A stretch of DNA of 64,000 bases from Cynocephalus volans. Lineage: Eukaryota > Chordata > Mammalia > Dermoptera > Cynocephalidae. Under the pieces are notes generated by a model, which had not been told where the DNA came from, ran no database searches, and saw only the letters and a program-made list of their open reading frames with translations. The position numbers were made by a program, and so were the translations under genes. Positions 28,035 through 39,993 of the stretch are shown here, piece by piece. Within the stretch, counting starts at the first letter, position 1; every line of letters begins with the position of its first letter. Location of the stretch: contig NC_084475.1 of assembly GCF_027409185.1 (NCBI RefSeq), positions 14,032,130 to 14,096,129 on the forward strand. The letters run 5' to 3'.

Positions 28035-28128
28035 TGGGCAAATTGGCACTTGGGTCCCTCAGGGCAGAAGCCAACTAAGTAGTTGAGACACATTATTCTG
28101 CGGACATGGTGGTATTTACACAGAGGTC
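28035..28128 (-). CDS. CPSF4L: CPSF4L coding exon 5, fifth CCCH finger
   Basis: Acceptor 'ttgcccagcag' and donor 'GCCCA|gtaagt' on the minus strand. It encodes GPLCKYHHVRRIM, which supplies the last C and H of finger four, then CLNYLVGFCPEGPKCQFA. Finger five is C-x7-C-x5-C-x3 but its fourth ligand is Gln, not His, whichever way the final CA is continued. If the donor is skipped, the next codons are Gln then stop. CPSF4L is a paralogue of CPSF4/CPSF30, the zinc-finger subunit that reads the poly(A) signal. Confidence 0.9.
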
Positions 28129-29150
28129 CTGCTGGGCAAACAAAACGATCAGAAGCCTCTGCTTTAGCAAGAGGAGAAAACACCCATGAAAAGGCTCACT
28201 GGGAAGGGTGTGGCAGTGTGGGCAGTCATAGGCTCTCCACTTAATAGGTGTGTATAAATCTTCCCGTCCCTTCCATGCTGACCTGAAGCACCCACTTCAA
28301 AGCACGAGACTGAGATGGGGAAAGGAAACCTCAGAATGTGTTGGGGCAGGTGTCTGCTGGCAAGTCCTGAGATAAGCAGGGTCAGAAGCATCACTAACAT
28401 GCTCTGTGTCTGGAAGGACTTCCATGGATGTGGACCATAATTTGCTGCTTTTTATTTATTTAGCTATAGAAGGCACGGCTGAGAAAAAGCTAACCCCATA
28501 ATCTTACCAATCCTCCTTCAGGAGCCCTCCCCGCCACAAGCCCCTCCAAACCAGCAGTGCTAAGAACTCAGTGAAAACAACATAGCTGAAGATACAAGAA
28601 AAGGACAGACACGGGTGCTTGAGGCACAGGGATCTGACGAGGAACCAGCCTAAGTCTGGCTGGAAGCAATGGTAAAGGCATATCACGCTATGCGAAGCCC
28701 AGGACCCCTCAGGTGGGTGAAAGCAATGCAGAAGAGCCAAGTGTCTCCTATGGGCCAGACCCTAAACCAAGGGCTCCCGTGGTCAAGTAATAACTTGTTC
28801 AAGGTCACACAGCCTACATCAGGGGTCAGCAATCTACAACCTGTGGGCCAAAGGAGCTAAGGATGATTTTTAAAAGGCTGGGGGAAAATCAAAAGAGTAC
28901 TTTGTGGATGGGATATGAACCCAAGTAAGCCTGCCCCGAGAAGCCCACCACGCCCCACACCAGGCCACGTTTCGTAGTGTCACAGCAGTTTTCTCCACTG
29001 CAGTGCAAACCTGGGGAGAACTATGGAAAGGCCTTCTGTTGGAATTTCAACCTAGCAGAGTCTCATCAACAATACGGCCCCTCCCCTGCAGAGAGCCCCC
29101 CATCCTGATCATCCACAGCTCCTAGTGCTCCCCATCTGTCAAGGCCTCAC

Positions 29151-29246
29151 CATTCTTGCAGAAACCTTGGTCATACCAAGGACAGTCCCGGGACTTGAAA
29201 GCAAGCTTCACGTGGAGGAAGGGACACTCCTTGTTGTTGCAATCAC
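29151..29246 (-). CDS. CPSF4L: CPSF4L coding exon 4
   Basis: Acceptor 'ggaattttcag' and donor 'AATG|gtgagg'. It encodes GDCNNKECPFLH, which completes finger three with the preceding exon (C-x8-C-x4-C-x3-H), then VKLAFKSRDCPWYDQGFCKN, which opens finger four. Phase 1 at both ends keeps the frame with exons 3 and 5. Confidence 0.93.
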
Positions 29247-32122
29247 CTGAAAATTCCAGCATTCTCTGTATGTAAGCAGGCTCGTTTTTATGGTCACTTC
29301 TACCTCCCCAAACTGGATTGACCTTGTTCCTCACATACATATAAGCCACTCGCCTTTCTTCGGGTTATCAGCAGCTCTTGAAGACAGCAATGTATTTCTA
29401 ATCCTTCCTGCAATCTAACAAGGGTAGAGCCTGATAATATTTGCTGAGGGCATGGGTCTGAGTGTACTCAGCTGGAAGAGTTGGGGTGGGGCCAGATGTC
29501 CAGAAGGAAACACTGGAACTGAAAGTGTTTAGAGGCTACCAGGGAGGAAGGACCAAGGAGACCCAAGAAGACCTGCAACATACAGCGAGTGAAGTTGCCA
29601 TATGCCGTGACTAAAGCCCTCTCCATCTCTGCTGTGAAACCTACGCTGTTTCTAGGGCCTGGGGGAGCAGTTCCTTTTGGTGGAAATGTCAAGAAGAGCA
29701 GAGTATTGCTTCACATTGGCACAGGGATGAAAATAGATGCTACACAGAGGGACACCTGTAATTATACTAAGCCCGTGCTGTCATCTGTCTGGATTAGACC
29801 AAGTCTTGCGTTTAGCTTGTCTCCTAAAAGGAGCCAGCCCTGCAGGCACAGGCTACCCAGGAGTCATGTTAAGAGCTCTCTTAGATTTCTCTTCGTTTGG
29901 AAGATGAGAAGGAAGCATGAAGGAAGATTCAGCCCACTCTCACCTCACTCATGTCGAGAATTTGTGAATGTTTCCAATTTCATCCTCCTGAAAAGTCTAC
30001 AACTCAGTGCTTTTCAGAGCTGAAAGGAAATTCCTGGTGTCTACCTTCCGTTGGTTTTCAAACTGCTCCAAAGAGATCTATGTTGTGTGTCGGGCTTCTG
30101 CAAAGCAAGTTTCACCCAAGGAAGAGTAGTACCCCCATTCCTAAGTCTAAAACATCATTCTTTCCTAGCCCTCTCATTTCTCAAACGGGGACACCAGTAC
30201 TCAGAGAAAGGAAATGTCACATCTGTTTTCTCTCAGCTTCCTCACATTGACAAAGCTTTTATTTGCTCAGCATACCAAGTGCTGACTCTGGGCTTGAGCC
30301 CTCTAAGGATCAGAAGTGACATGGGCCCCAGTGCTGGTCCGCAGTTGATAGATGAAGTTCATGGCAAGTCCTCTCTGCAGTGCTGCTGTTGCCTTTCTGC
30401 CCTGGCCTGCAGGCATTCCTCTCTTGGCCAGCAGGTGGCAGCAGCACCTCGGCCTCTAGCCTGCCTTTCAGCAGCCCATACACCTTTCTGATCAGGTGTC
30501 CTAGGAGCAGGGCTGAAGACCCTGGACATCCTAGTCCCTTTCAACTACCCCTTCCCACTCCCACACCTCCCCAGCAATATTTTTAAAAATAAAACAATTT
30601 ACGTCCAATAATAAGGATAGTTACTTCAATACAATATTAGAAAGAGGTATCCACTCATTGACTAAGAACAAAACTGTAGGTTACATATTGTAATCCTGGG
30701 TTTACATGTCTGTCCCCTACTAATCGGAGCTATCTGAGGGCAGAAGGGGACCCGGTGGGCCAGCCCGTGGCTCACTTGGGAGAGTGTGGTGCTGATAACA
30801 CCAAGGCCACAGGTTCGGATCCCTGTATAGGGATGGCTGGTCAGCTCACTTGGGAGAGCGTGGTGCTGACAACACCAAGTCAAGGGTTAAGATCCCCGTA
30901 CTGGTCATCTTTAAAAAAAAAAAAAAGAAGAAGAAGAAGAAGGGAACCTGGCCCTATTTCTGTATCCATGCCCAGTACTGTCTGATCCCTAAATGAAAAC
31001 CAACCAAGGGTTAGTGAGGGGATAAATAAATGGCATCTTAAAATGGAAGAGTAAGGCAATGACCAAGGGAGCCGAGCGCCAGATAAACTTTGTCCTTTCT
31101 TTCAAGGAAGACATGCAGGCAGCCCTCATGAACTGCCACCCCCTCACCTCCAAGGAGCAGGATACGGGATATTGGCCTGGGAAGAGCTTCAGTTGCCTGG
31201 GAGACATTTGCCTCCTTCCCACATACCCAGGACCCTCCCATCAGCTCTGAAGAGGAGCAGCTGCCCACAGGGGGGCCCTGAAGCTGGCCTCCTACGTCAG
31301 GGGTGTCCTGAGTGATTCTCCCCACTCTTGCAGGTTACTCTTTTTGGAACACAGTTTGAAAACCACTGGACTAGCTAATCCTTAAGGCTGCTTCCAGCTT
31401 GGAAAAGCACTGAGCTGCAGAATTTTATTGAGAAGGATGAGATCCAAAGTACATTCACAGGTGCCATTCTTCAATGGGTGGAAACTGACCAAGAGTTCCC
31501 CTAAATAGCCCCTGAGGTAAAAAAAGGAGGACTTAAGGTCAGAGGGAGGCAACACGCTGGTCCAGCCCCGACAACACAAGATTATTTTCGGGGCTGGACT
31601 TCTGAACCTCACGGTTCTATGTTTACAGTTACCTTTCATTTCCCACCAGTGATGCTAGTTTTCCATTTATGCAAGCAATGTGAAGTTTTCTTCTAAAATA
31701 AGAGTTAAAAACAGCAAGAGCGTTGAAGGAGCAGAGGAGGTACAGCACAGGTCTCTGAAGGGCATCCTGAGAGTGGCTCTCCAACGCCTGACCTTCGGGA
31801 AGCCCTGGCTGGACTCATCCCAGGACTGAGAGGTGGTGCACTGGATACTCTGTTCCTAACAGTCGGTCTGAGTGTGCGATTAGCCAGGACTTGGAAGGAA
31901 ATAACCCCCCCCTTCCCTTTTGGGGGTAACTGATGTGCGCCTGAGCCTGGTGGGGCAGTGAAGGGCAGGGATCACAAGGCGCAGTTCCTCTTCTTTAGGG
32001 GTTTGGAGAAACAGGCACCTAGTTAACCTTCTGGGACATGTCGGCCCCCTTTGAGTGCCCCCTCCCTCGAAAACCTCCTCTCGTCTCACCGCCCACCGTC
32101 CGGTGCGAAAGTGGCTCATTAC
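29247..32122 (-). other. CPSF4L intron 3
   Basis: 2.9 kb without a supported exon. It includes the dimeric SINE at 30757-30939. The rest looks like unique, mildly GC-rich intron. Confidence 0.7.
30757..30939 (+). mobile_element. Dimeric tRNA-derived SINE
   Basis: The left monomer has 'ggctcacttgggagagtgtg' and 'caggttcggatccc', joined by 'tgtatagggatggctggtc' to a right monomer with 'gagagcgtggtgctgacaac' and 'gggttaagatcccc', ending 'ggtcatcttt' plus A-tail and GAA repeats. Imperfect duplications of 'agaaggggaccc' flank it. Confidence 0.88.
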
Positions 32123-32275
32123 CGAACTTGGAGTAGAAGTAGCACTCAGGCATGCGGGTGACATCATACTGGTGCAGGAATTTGCAGTGGTCGCCCTTCG
32201 TGCACAGGCCCCGGAGCCAGTGCTTACACACCACCATCTTCTCCCCGCGGTCATGCCGCAATGGGCAGAGCTTCC
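32123..32275 (-). CDS. CPSF4L: CPSF4L coding exon 3
   Basis: Acceptor 'ctggtgtccccag' and donor 'TTCG|gtaatg'. It encodes the end of finger one (GKLCPLRH), then DRGEKMVV, all of finger two (CKHWLRGLCTKGDHCKFLH), and QYDVTRMPECYFYSKF, the start of finger three. In CPSF30, fingers two and three contact the AAUAAA hexamer; the aromatic and basic residues typical of them are kept here, so RNA binding is a fair inference. Confidence 0.95.
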
Positions 32276-32641
32276 CTGGGGACACCAGAGCTCGCTGGGT
32301 TCCCCACTCACCCGCAACCTGGGCCCAGCTCAGCCCCCAAAGAAATTTCCCAGGAGGGTGCTGGAGCTCAGTCCCCAGCTGCCCTCCCTTTATCCCCTCA
32401 CCCGGACCCTGGAAGGAGTTAGAAGTGGGGGTGGAGGTACCATGAAGGGCAAACTGTTGACAGACAGCTGTGCCCACTGCCACCCCTTAGCCCAGACTCC
32501 CCTCTGCCTATTGTGTCTGGTCCCTTTTCTGAGTGGCAAACCTTGAGAGCAGGTCTGGGTTTTCTAGTCCTGAGTCCCCATACCTATCCCAGCCCCAGCA
32601 CATAGTAAGTGCTCATTAAGGGCCTGGTGACTTTACGTATT

Positions 32642-32699
32642 AAAAAAAAAAAAAAGTCCCTATACCAACCAAGTGCCAAAAAAAAAAAAAAAAAAAAAA
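32642..32699. repeat. Two A-rich runs
   Basis: A runs of about 14 and 22 bases separated by 'gtccctataccaaccaagtg' and 'cca'. They look like the eroded tails of a SINE remnant in CPSF4L intron 2. Confidence 0.5.
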
Positions 32700-33998
32700 T
32701 AGTTATGCTTCCTGATTCCAGAGACCTAACATGGTGACATAAAAGCCAACTTTGTAACGATTTACAAGGGATCTTCCATGGAAATGTTATGTTTAACTAT
32801 TTTATCATCTTCATTCAAGCCACCATTGCCAGCAGCAGAAAAGACACCCAGTTTCTACGTTTCTAAGCAGGACCAGTCTCGTGTATGGTCAACTCTAATA
32901 GAATTTGGGGGCATGGAAGGTTTTGCCTTTAAATACCCCTCCCCTCCACTCCTGGCCATTGACTTGCTTCGTTCTGACCTTCCACAGCAAGTTTTATTTC
33001 TTTGCAAGGGGGTGTCACTGTTCTTGAGACTGGGTGGGCCATGCTGAAGAGACATCAGCCAGCCCATAATGGAGCTGGAGGCTCCAGGCTGCATGAAACC
33101 TTGGGTGGTCATCCAGCTCGTGTCCCCTCTCCTCCTCCCCATCATCCCAGGCTGGCCCAAAGAGAAACACGGCTGCATGTCCCCTGCCTGGGCCCTTCAG
33201 CCCACAGGTTTTGGGGACAGAATCATTTGGACCCCAAAAGCAGGTCCTAAACTTATTCACACTAGCAGGATTTCTTAACCTAGATCTGTAGTCAGGCTTC
33301 AAGGGGCTGAGAACCCCTAAAATTGGAGGCAGGTTTTGGGTAACTGTGTATTTCTATGGGACAAGCCTCTAAGTTGTACATGAGCCAGAAGAAAATTGAG
33401 AACTCCTGTGTTTGAGTCAGGCCTCCCCAGAATGGCTGCATTTGGGGAGAAGGGCTTTGGAAGAGGGCAATGCTTGATTCAAAGTTTGGGTGGGAGAGAA
33501 GTAAATGCTTTTTGGTAGCATTTCAAAGACTGTGGCCAGAACTACCTTAGGGCATAAGGAATGAATGGGACAACTGACCAGTTTCCACTGGGATTCAGAG
33601 GATAAGGCTGGGAAAAAGGATGCCACTCTCCTAGCTGGGAGGATATAGTGAGAGCAAAGAAAGAGGTTTGGAGCCCCCTGGGAATGCACAGGCCAAAGCC
33701 CATAGACATTCCACTCCCAGAAAGGCGGAAAGAAGGGAGCCCCTCCAGGCAATCCTGGTTACCTTAACACAGATGCTGCTGAGTCCGGGAAATCTTAGGG
33801 AAGGTGCGGGCTGATGGGTGGACCCACACACTCGTCCTTTGCCTACCTATAAGACTAAAATTCTGCCCCATCCCAATGTCCCCTCCCCAAGGGCAAATTC
33901 GACATCCTGTCCCAGGCCAGGCAGAGCCCCAGCTGAGCCCAGTATAGCTGAAACAGCCCCTGGCCTCCCTCCCCGGCCAGGCCCACCTGCTAACTCAC

Positions 33999-34049
33999 CT
34001 TTCTCACAGAGCCCTTTAGTGAAGAAGTTGCACACACCTGATCCCGACT
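33999..34049 (-). CDS. CPSF4L: CPSF4L coding exon 2
   Basis: A 51-base exon between 'tccccttccag' and 'GAAAG|gtgagt'. It gives KSGSGVCNFFTKGLCEK, the first half of finger one (C-x7-C), and leaves one base for the Gly codon finished by exon 3. Confidence 0.94.
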
Positions 34050-34447
34050 CTGGAAGGGGATGAGGGAAAGGACAAGGTTGCTCCCCCAGAGGCTGCGGCT
34101 GTCTGGAGGGCTTTCACCCCCATCCCCATCAGCAAGTCCCCCCATACCTCCCCCAAGCTTGGGCCTGTGGGCACCCAAGTCCCGACACTTTGGAGGACGC
34201 CCTCCAGACCCAGCCTCCAAAGCTCAACACTCACACCCCCAACTCTGAAACAGAGGAGATGGAGGGGCTCAAGGCCAGCTTGGAAGCTCGGAGGGGGCTG
34301 GTATGGCTCTTTCTCAGCCTAGAAAATAGGTTCCCCAGAAGCCACAGAAGAGAGCACCAGAGAGAAAGGGCCTTCCCATCAAGGAGCTGAGCAGAGAGGC
34401 TGCAGAGAAAGCTGGGGGAGGGACAGCTGGCACCTGTCCTCACTCAC

Positions 34448-34550
34448 TGTCCATGCCCCGGAAAGGGAGGAACCCAGTGCCCTTCTGCATCTCGACATCC
34501 TTCTCAAAGGCAAAGGTGAACCGCTCCAGCCCCGCAATGACCTCTTGCAT
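34448..34550 (-). CDS. CPSF4L: CPSF4L coding exon 1 with start codon
   Basis: The minus-strand ATG at 34550 is in a good context (A at -3) and reads MQEVIAGLERFTFAFEKDVE, then MQKGTGFLPFRGMD, before the donor 'GGACA|gtgagt'. This is the conserved N-terminus shared by CPSF4 and CPSF4L. A 'cagcccaggcag' acceptor a few bases upstream of the ATG suggests that an untranslated first exon lies further right. The gene converges on MTNAP1. Exons 1-5 together give 165 codons, close to the 179-residue human protein as I recall it. Confidence 0.94.
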
Positions 34551-36087
34551 CTTCCTTCTCCTGCCTGGGCTGGTAAAAGCTGTTAGATAGAGCCCTGCAG
34601 GTGGGCCCTATACAGCTCATTTGAGGCCCTTAAGGGGCCAGTGTCTGATACCCCCTTTCCTCTCCAGGATGCCAGTCACCAGGTGGCTGCTGGCTACTCT
34701 AACCTCAGCTATAGGGCGTGTGGTCCAGCTGCCTCACTCCCCCACCCCCGACTGGATGCAGGTGCAGACGCCCCAGGGCCCAACACCCCCACATTGTGTA
34801 CATAAGCCCCACTTGGGTGGGGAGGGATTAGCGAAGACCAACACGCTGCTTATCTCTGCATGTTACCAAATACAAACACAGCGAATGTGCAGACATTACC
34901 GAACCTGTGCTCATACTTTATACATGAAGACACAGCCACAGGTTTGCAAACAAGGAGTTGCACAAACCAGCCGCAGCAAGGCTGTTCGGATTCTGCCAGA
35001 GCCTGGGGGCCAGAGGGTGTGGGGGCAGGGTGAGGGGTGAGAGGGAGGGAGTCCTGCACCCCCGCTGCCCCCTTCCCCCATCAGGTTCCAGCCACCATCT
35101 CCCTCTGGGACCCCTGACACCCCTTTTCTGGCCTGAGTGACAAGCCCCAAGTGAACTCTTCATGGGAGAGAGGGAAAAAGGAATGAAGTCCAGAGGAATC
35201 GGAAATAGTTGGATGAATAGCGCTTTGTTATCTCGCACACAATCGCAAGCTCGGCTGGAGGGCGGAACCAACCCAGGGCCGGCGGCCTCCCAGCCGGGAT
35301 TCCACTGGGCCACCCCAGCGCCTCCCCACCCCTGAGAAAGTGCTTTGTAAATGAAATCTCTATGCAAATGTTGTTTTATTATTATTACACCACCCCTGCC
35401 TGCAGAGCTGGAGACATCTGAAAAAGCTCTCAAAGGGGCATTTTAGGGCTCTAACTAGACCAGGCTTCCTCCTCCCCTTGCTCTGGCCCTGAACTGGCCT
35501 TGACTCTAACTGGAGCTGCTGTTTGCAGAATTGCATTGGCTTCTGATGCATTTAGAACCAGAACCCAATTGCCCTCCTTCCTGGGCGCCTGGACTCAGCA
35601 GGGGGAGGTGGGCAGTGCCCTGCAGGCCCGTGGCTGCGCCAACATGAAGGAGCCTGTTGGCTTTTGTTTCCCATGGCTGTTGCTCCTAGATTTGTTGTTC
35701 TTTTGAACTCCAGATCAGAAAAGAAAATAGCTGGAGAGATAGACACCTGGAGCCGAGGCGGGGCTGGGAGGGGCAGGGAAGGGATCCAAGAGTTTCCAGA
35801 AGGTTGGGCCTCCCTCCAATGACATTCTGGGAGAGGCGGAGGGGCTGAGCTCCGGGGCTGTTAGAGGGTGGGGACGAGGGGTCCCTGGGGTAGAAGCCCT
35901 TGCTTCCCTTGGCTTTATTTGTGTGCATGGATTAGTAGTCCCAAGAATGCATTCACCTTCAACACAGGCTCATTTAAGGCACACACCAGCCTGGCAGGGC
36001 AGACTGGACAGATAAGGGAATCAATGCCCAGAGAGGCCAAGGGCACACAGTTTGGAAGCAGATAAGGATGAAATTCAAATCAAGGTC

Positions 36088-36530
36088 TCTTGATGATTTC
36101 CTTTCATAAACGTCCACTGAGCAACTCTGTGCTAGAGACATGTCCCTGCCCTCAGAGACAGCCCAGTCCAGTGGGGGACACAGACACTGAACAGTACAAC
36201 AATGTAGTACAGTGCCTAGAGACCTAAGCATGGGCAAGAAGGGTGGCAGGAGAGCTCTGGAAGGAGAGTCTGGTGACGAGGGGGGAGAATGTTCCAGAAG
36301 AGGGCCAGCAGCATGAAGGCCCAGGCCTGAAGCAACATTCAGGTTGACGGGACAGTCGAGGGTCTGGCTTAGCAGAAGCAGGTAGAGAAGGGGAGTGGAG
36401 GGTGACAGGCTGGAGAACTAAGTAGGCGCTGAACCTGGAGGGCCTCATAGGGCGTGCTCTGGGGGTTGTTTTTTATCATGGTGGCCGCAGAGCCACTGAA
36501 GGACTCTGAGGAGCAGAGAATGGATTGAGG
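36088..36530 (+). mobile_element. L2 3' fragment
   Basis: Old L2-like words in order: 'actgagcaactctgtgctag', 'gtccctgccctcagagacag', 'gaatgttccagaagagggcc', 'catgaaggcccaggcctga' and 'gagggcctcatagggc'. Confidence 0.6.
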
Positions 36531-36896
36531 GGGACAGATGGGGGTGGGGTGACTACTTAGGGGATGATGTAAAAAATAATAATAATTAGCACCCTGGGGC
36601 TATAGCCTAAGGTACTTTCTGGACCTCAGGTGCTCAAAGAGTTAATTAAGGAGGGATGAGCCTGATGGAGACACGCAGCTGAGGCTCCACCCTGCATCTG
36701 CCGCACCACCCTCTCTCCTTCTCCAGCCAAGGTCCCACCTTCCACTTGGGCTCCCATCCCACCGCTGCATGCCTGGCCTTCAGGTGTCCGGTGGATGTCA
36801 CACAGATGGATGCCCTTCTCCCGATGGCTCCTCATCAGTTTGGCACAAGAATGACGACACCTTGCATTCATGCCTTTTGCTTATTCAAAATACTTT

Positions 36897-37353
36897 CTGT
36901 AATGGATTGAACTGTCTCCCCGCAAAAGTCCTAGTCCTGACCCCTGGTAACCCCTGGTGAGTGTGACCTTATTTGGAAATAGATTCTTTGCAAGTGTAAT
37001 TAAGTTAAGGATCTTGAGATGAGATCATCCTGGAATTAGAGTGAGTCCTAAACCCAATAACTGGGGTCCTTACAAAAGAAAGGAGAGGGTGATTTGAGAC
37101 ACACAGACACAGAGAAAAAGGCCATGTGAAGACAGAGGTGGAGATTGGAGTTATACAGCTGCCTGCCGGCCACCACCAGAAGCTAGGAGAGAAGCATGGA
37201 ACAGATTCTCCCTTAGGGCCGCCAGAAAGAACCAACCCTGCCTACACCTTGATCTCAAACTTGTGGCCTCCAGAATGTGAAAGAATTAATTTGTTGTTTT
37301 AAGCCAGCAAGTTTGTGGTAATTTGTTACAGCAGCCCTAGAAAACCAATGCAC
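36897..37353 (+). mobile_element. MLT1-type MaLR solo LTR
   Basis: Starts 'tgtaatggattgaactgtct', contains 'gtgaccttatttggaaatag', 'agaagctaggagagaagca' and 'cctccagaatgtgaaagaat', and ends 'agcagccctagaaaaccaat'. Essentially complete, similar to MLT1C. Confidence 0.78.
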
Positions 37354-37539
37354 TTGGAAATTTAGTTTCAGAAGACCTCAAGCCTTTTACAGATGAGCAA
37401 CTAGAACCACAGGGTGAGCTGCCCCCCCATCTATGGACGTGCACCCCCACTGTACAAAGAAAGCACCCTTGAGGAGGGGCTGGGGCCAAGAGCCAGGATG
37501 TCCCCTCTGGAACCCCACAATTTGCTCTTCTGTGCCCTG

Positions 37540-37705
37540 CAGCTTATCCCGAGCACTTGTATTTTCATTTATTAATTAATTCATGGGTGCAAAGTGGACA
37601 CCCAAATCGCTATACAAATAGTGGCATTAATTTTTAATCACCATCATTATGAGGCTCTCATTTCACTCCCCCTGCAAATGTCCTGAATCATCATCATCCT
37701 GCTCC
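37540..37705. promoter_or_regulatory. AT-rich homeodomain-site cluster, candidate enhancer
   Basis: A repeat-free block with 'tttattaattaattcatggg' and 'gcattaatttttaatcacc', several TAAT cores and two 'gcaaatg' or 'atcatcatc' segments. Such clusters are common in conserved developmental enhancers. Conservation cannot be seen here. Confidence 0.3.
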
Positions 37706-38564
37706 TTTATAAATGCATGGCTCTGAAAAGCAGGGAGCCAGGGGAGCTTTGGAATTCTTTGGCTGCAGGGCCTGGCAAAGGGACACAAAAATTGTGTCCC
37801 CTGGTCTTGACTGGGGCACAGTGTGGCCACACCCTCCTGCGTTTGATCTCAGGCATCTGCCTTTCTTCCCTCTCAGGCACCCTGGATTCGTGGAAAGGGT
37901 GCAGACTTTGGCACTGGGCAGGCTGAAGTTTGAATCCCATCTTTGTTAGTCACCAGCCTGTTGTCCAGTGCCAGGCATTTAATCCCCACTCTGAGTTCCA
38001 GATTTGACATCAATAAAATGAGACTGACAAGCATGACCTCCCTGAAGGGCTGAGGACAGGTGAGAATACATGTGGGTGCCTGACACAGAGAGTTGTTTGA
38101 TGTGTGGTCCTTCCATGAGATGAGGGACGTGTTCGCTGGCGCATACTCCTCTGCCCCAGGTAAGGCCCTGGGAGTGCGTGTGGCTCCACATTTGTTCAGG
38201 TGCCACTGGAGGGGCTTCTGTGAAGTCCAGTGGAGATGGGTTTGGCAGCTGAGGAGCCACAGTGTTGGAAGGGGTGGAGGTCTGGAGGAGCCCCTGGTGA
38301 TCCTGATGCTGCTGCTCAGTCCCAGGGACAATGAGCCAGTGTGTCCTGCTCTATCGCTCTTTGTGCCCCAAAGATGCCACTTGGAGGGGACAGCTGCTGT
38401 CCTCACAATAGGCACTTGAAATGCAGGGTAGGGAGGTCCAGCAGCCAGGAGGGCCCCGCTCTGTACTGACCAGGAGCTTGGTCTCTGGGAGTCAGTCGCT
38501 TCCAGGACCTACACCCAGGGAAAGGCATCTATCTCCCCTGGGGCTTAGGAATAGTAACAGGACT

Positions 38565-38715
38565 AATCACCTGCCCCACACTTCACAGTTGGGGCCTCCT
38601 CCAATCCTCGCTGCAACCTTCCCAGCTGCTCTGCCCATTTTACAGACAAAGAAACCGAGGCCCACAGGTGAACTGATGGCTGAAGCTTACACAGCCAACA
38701 GATATCAGAATGGGG
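38565..38715 (+). mobile_element. MIR
   Basis: 'cccattttacagacaaagaa', 'accgaggcccacaggtgaac' and 'cttacacagccaacagatat' mark a forward MIR. Confidence 0.7.
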
Positions 38716-38784
38716 GCCTAAAATCCCAATGTTTGCTACCAGTTACTAGGATTTAATCTGCTGAGGTTCGCTGTGTACACTGTC

Positions 38785-38935
38785 TTCTCTCTAATTCCCA
38801 CAAAACCCCGGAAAGAGAGCTATTATTATCTCCCTTCTACAATGGAAAAAACTGAGGCTCAAAGGCTCAGAGGAACTTCCCAAAGACCACAAGCCCAGGT
38901 CTGCCTGACCCCAAAGCCAAGATCCTTCCAGCTGC
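38785..38935 (+). mobile_element. MIR fragment
   Basis: 'tattatctcccttctacaat' followed by 'ggaaaaaactgaggctcaaa' and 'ggaacttcccaaagacc'. Confidence 0.6.
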
Positions 38936-39149
38936 AGTTTTGGAAAGGGCCGGGCCTCCCCTGGGCTGGTGAAACAACCGAACCCCTTCCCCCACCACTC
39001 CAGGCCCAAGACAGTGGTTGAGCCTTTGCTTGTCCCTAAGAGTGGCATGTGGATCATATTTTTGCTCTGAGAGTCAAGGAGACAGGACATTTTGGGCTCA
39101 GAGAGTCAGCCATGGCCCACAGGGGTGTCCCCAACGCTATTCCCCTCCA

Positions 39150-39260
39150 GGGCTGCCTGGTTAGCTCAGTTGGTTAGAATGCAGCCTTATAACACCAAGG
39201 TCATGGGTTCAGATCCCCATGCCAGCCAGCCACCAAAAAAAAAAAAAAATCCCTCCAAAG
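39150..39260 (+). mobile_element. tRNA-Ile-like SINE monomer
   Basis: Intact boxes, long A-tail, and duplications 'attcccctcca' on the two sides (from about 39139 and 39263). Confidence 0.88.
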
Positions 39261-39993
39261 TTATTCCCCTCCACTGTTGCTGCCATGTGTCTTAGCTTGG
39301 TATCAGGCCATCCTTCCCCTCTCTTCTGGTTCTGTGCCCAGAGCCTCTCCAGGATGAGCAGAGGCCGCCCAAAGCCTCCTTGGGTTCAGAGGGAAACCTC
39401 CACAGGCCCTGGTGCCATCGACTGCCCCCACCCGCAGCTCAGGGAGGTAGCAGGACCAGTTGGCAAAACTAGCAGAAGCAGCAGATGGGACCGCTCAGGT
39501 TGCACTCTGGTCTCTTTCTACTGTTCATAGTCCTTCTGGCTTCTCTCATCTGGCTTCTGCCCCACTTCCCCTTTGGAGAGCTATTCATTCATTCATTCAC
39601 TCACTCAAAAAATTATTTTTAACTTCTGCCAACTCTAAAAGATACAGAATGAACAAGACACAGTCACTTGCCTAGGAGAGTATGATTGGCAGAGTAATGG
39701 TCCCCCAAAGACGCACACATCCTAGTCTCCAGAACCTGTGAATTATGTCACCTTACATGGCAAAAGGGACTCTGTAGATACAAGTAAGCTGGGATCTTGA
39801 GATGGGGAGATTATCCTGGATCATCCAAATGGGCCCAATATTATCACAAGGATCCTTAGAAGAGGGAGGCAGGAGAGTCAAAGGAAAAGAGAGAGACACA
39901 CAGAGAGAGGTGAAGGTGCTGCACTGCTGTCTCTGAAGACGCAGGAAGGGGCCATGAGCTAAGGAATGAAAGTATTCTCTAGAAGCTGGAAAA

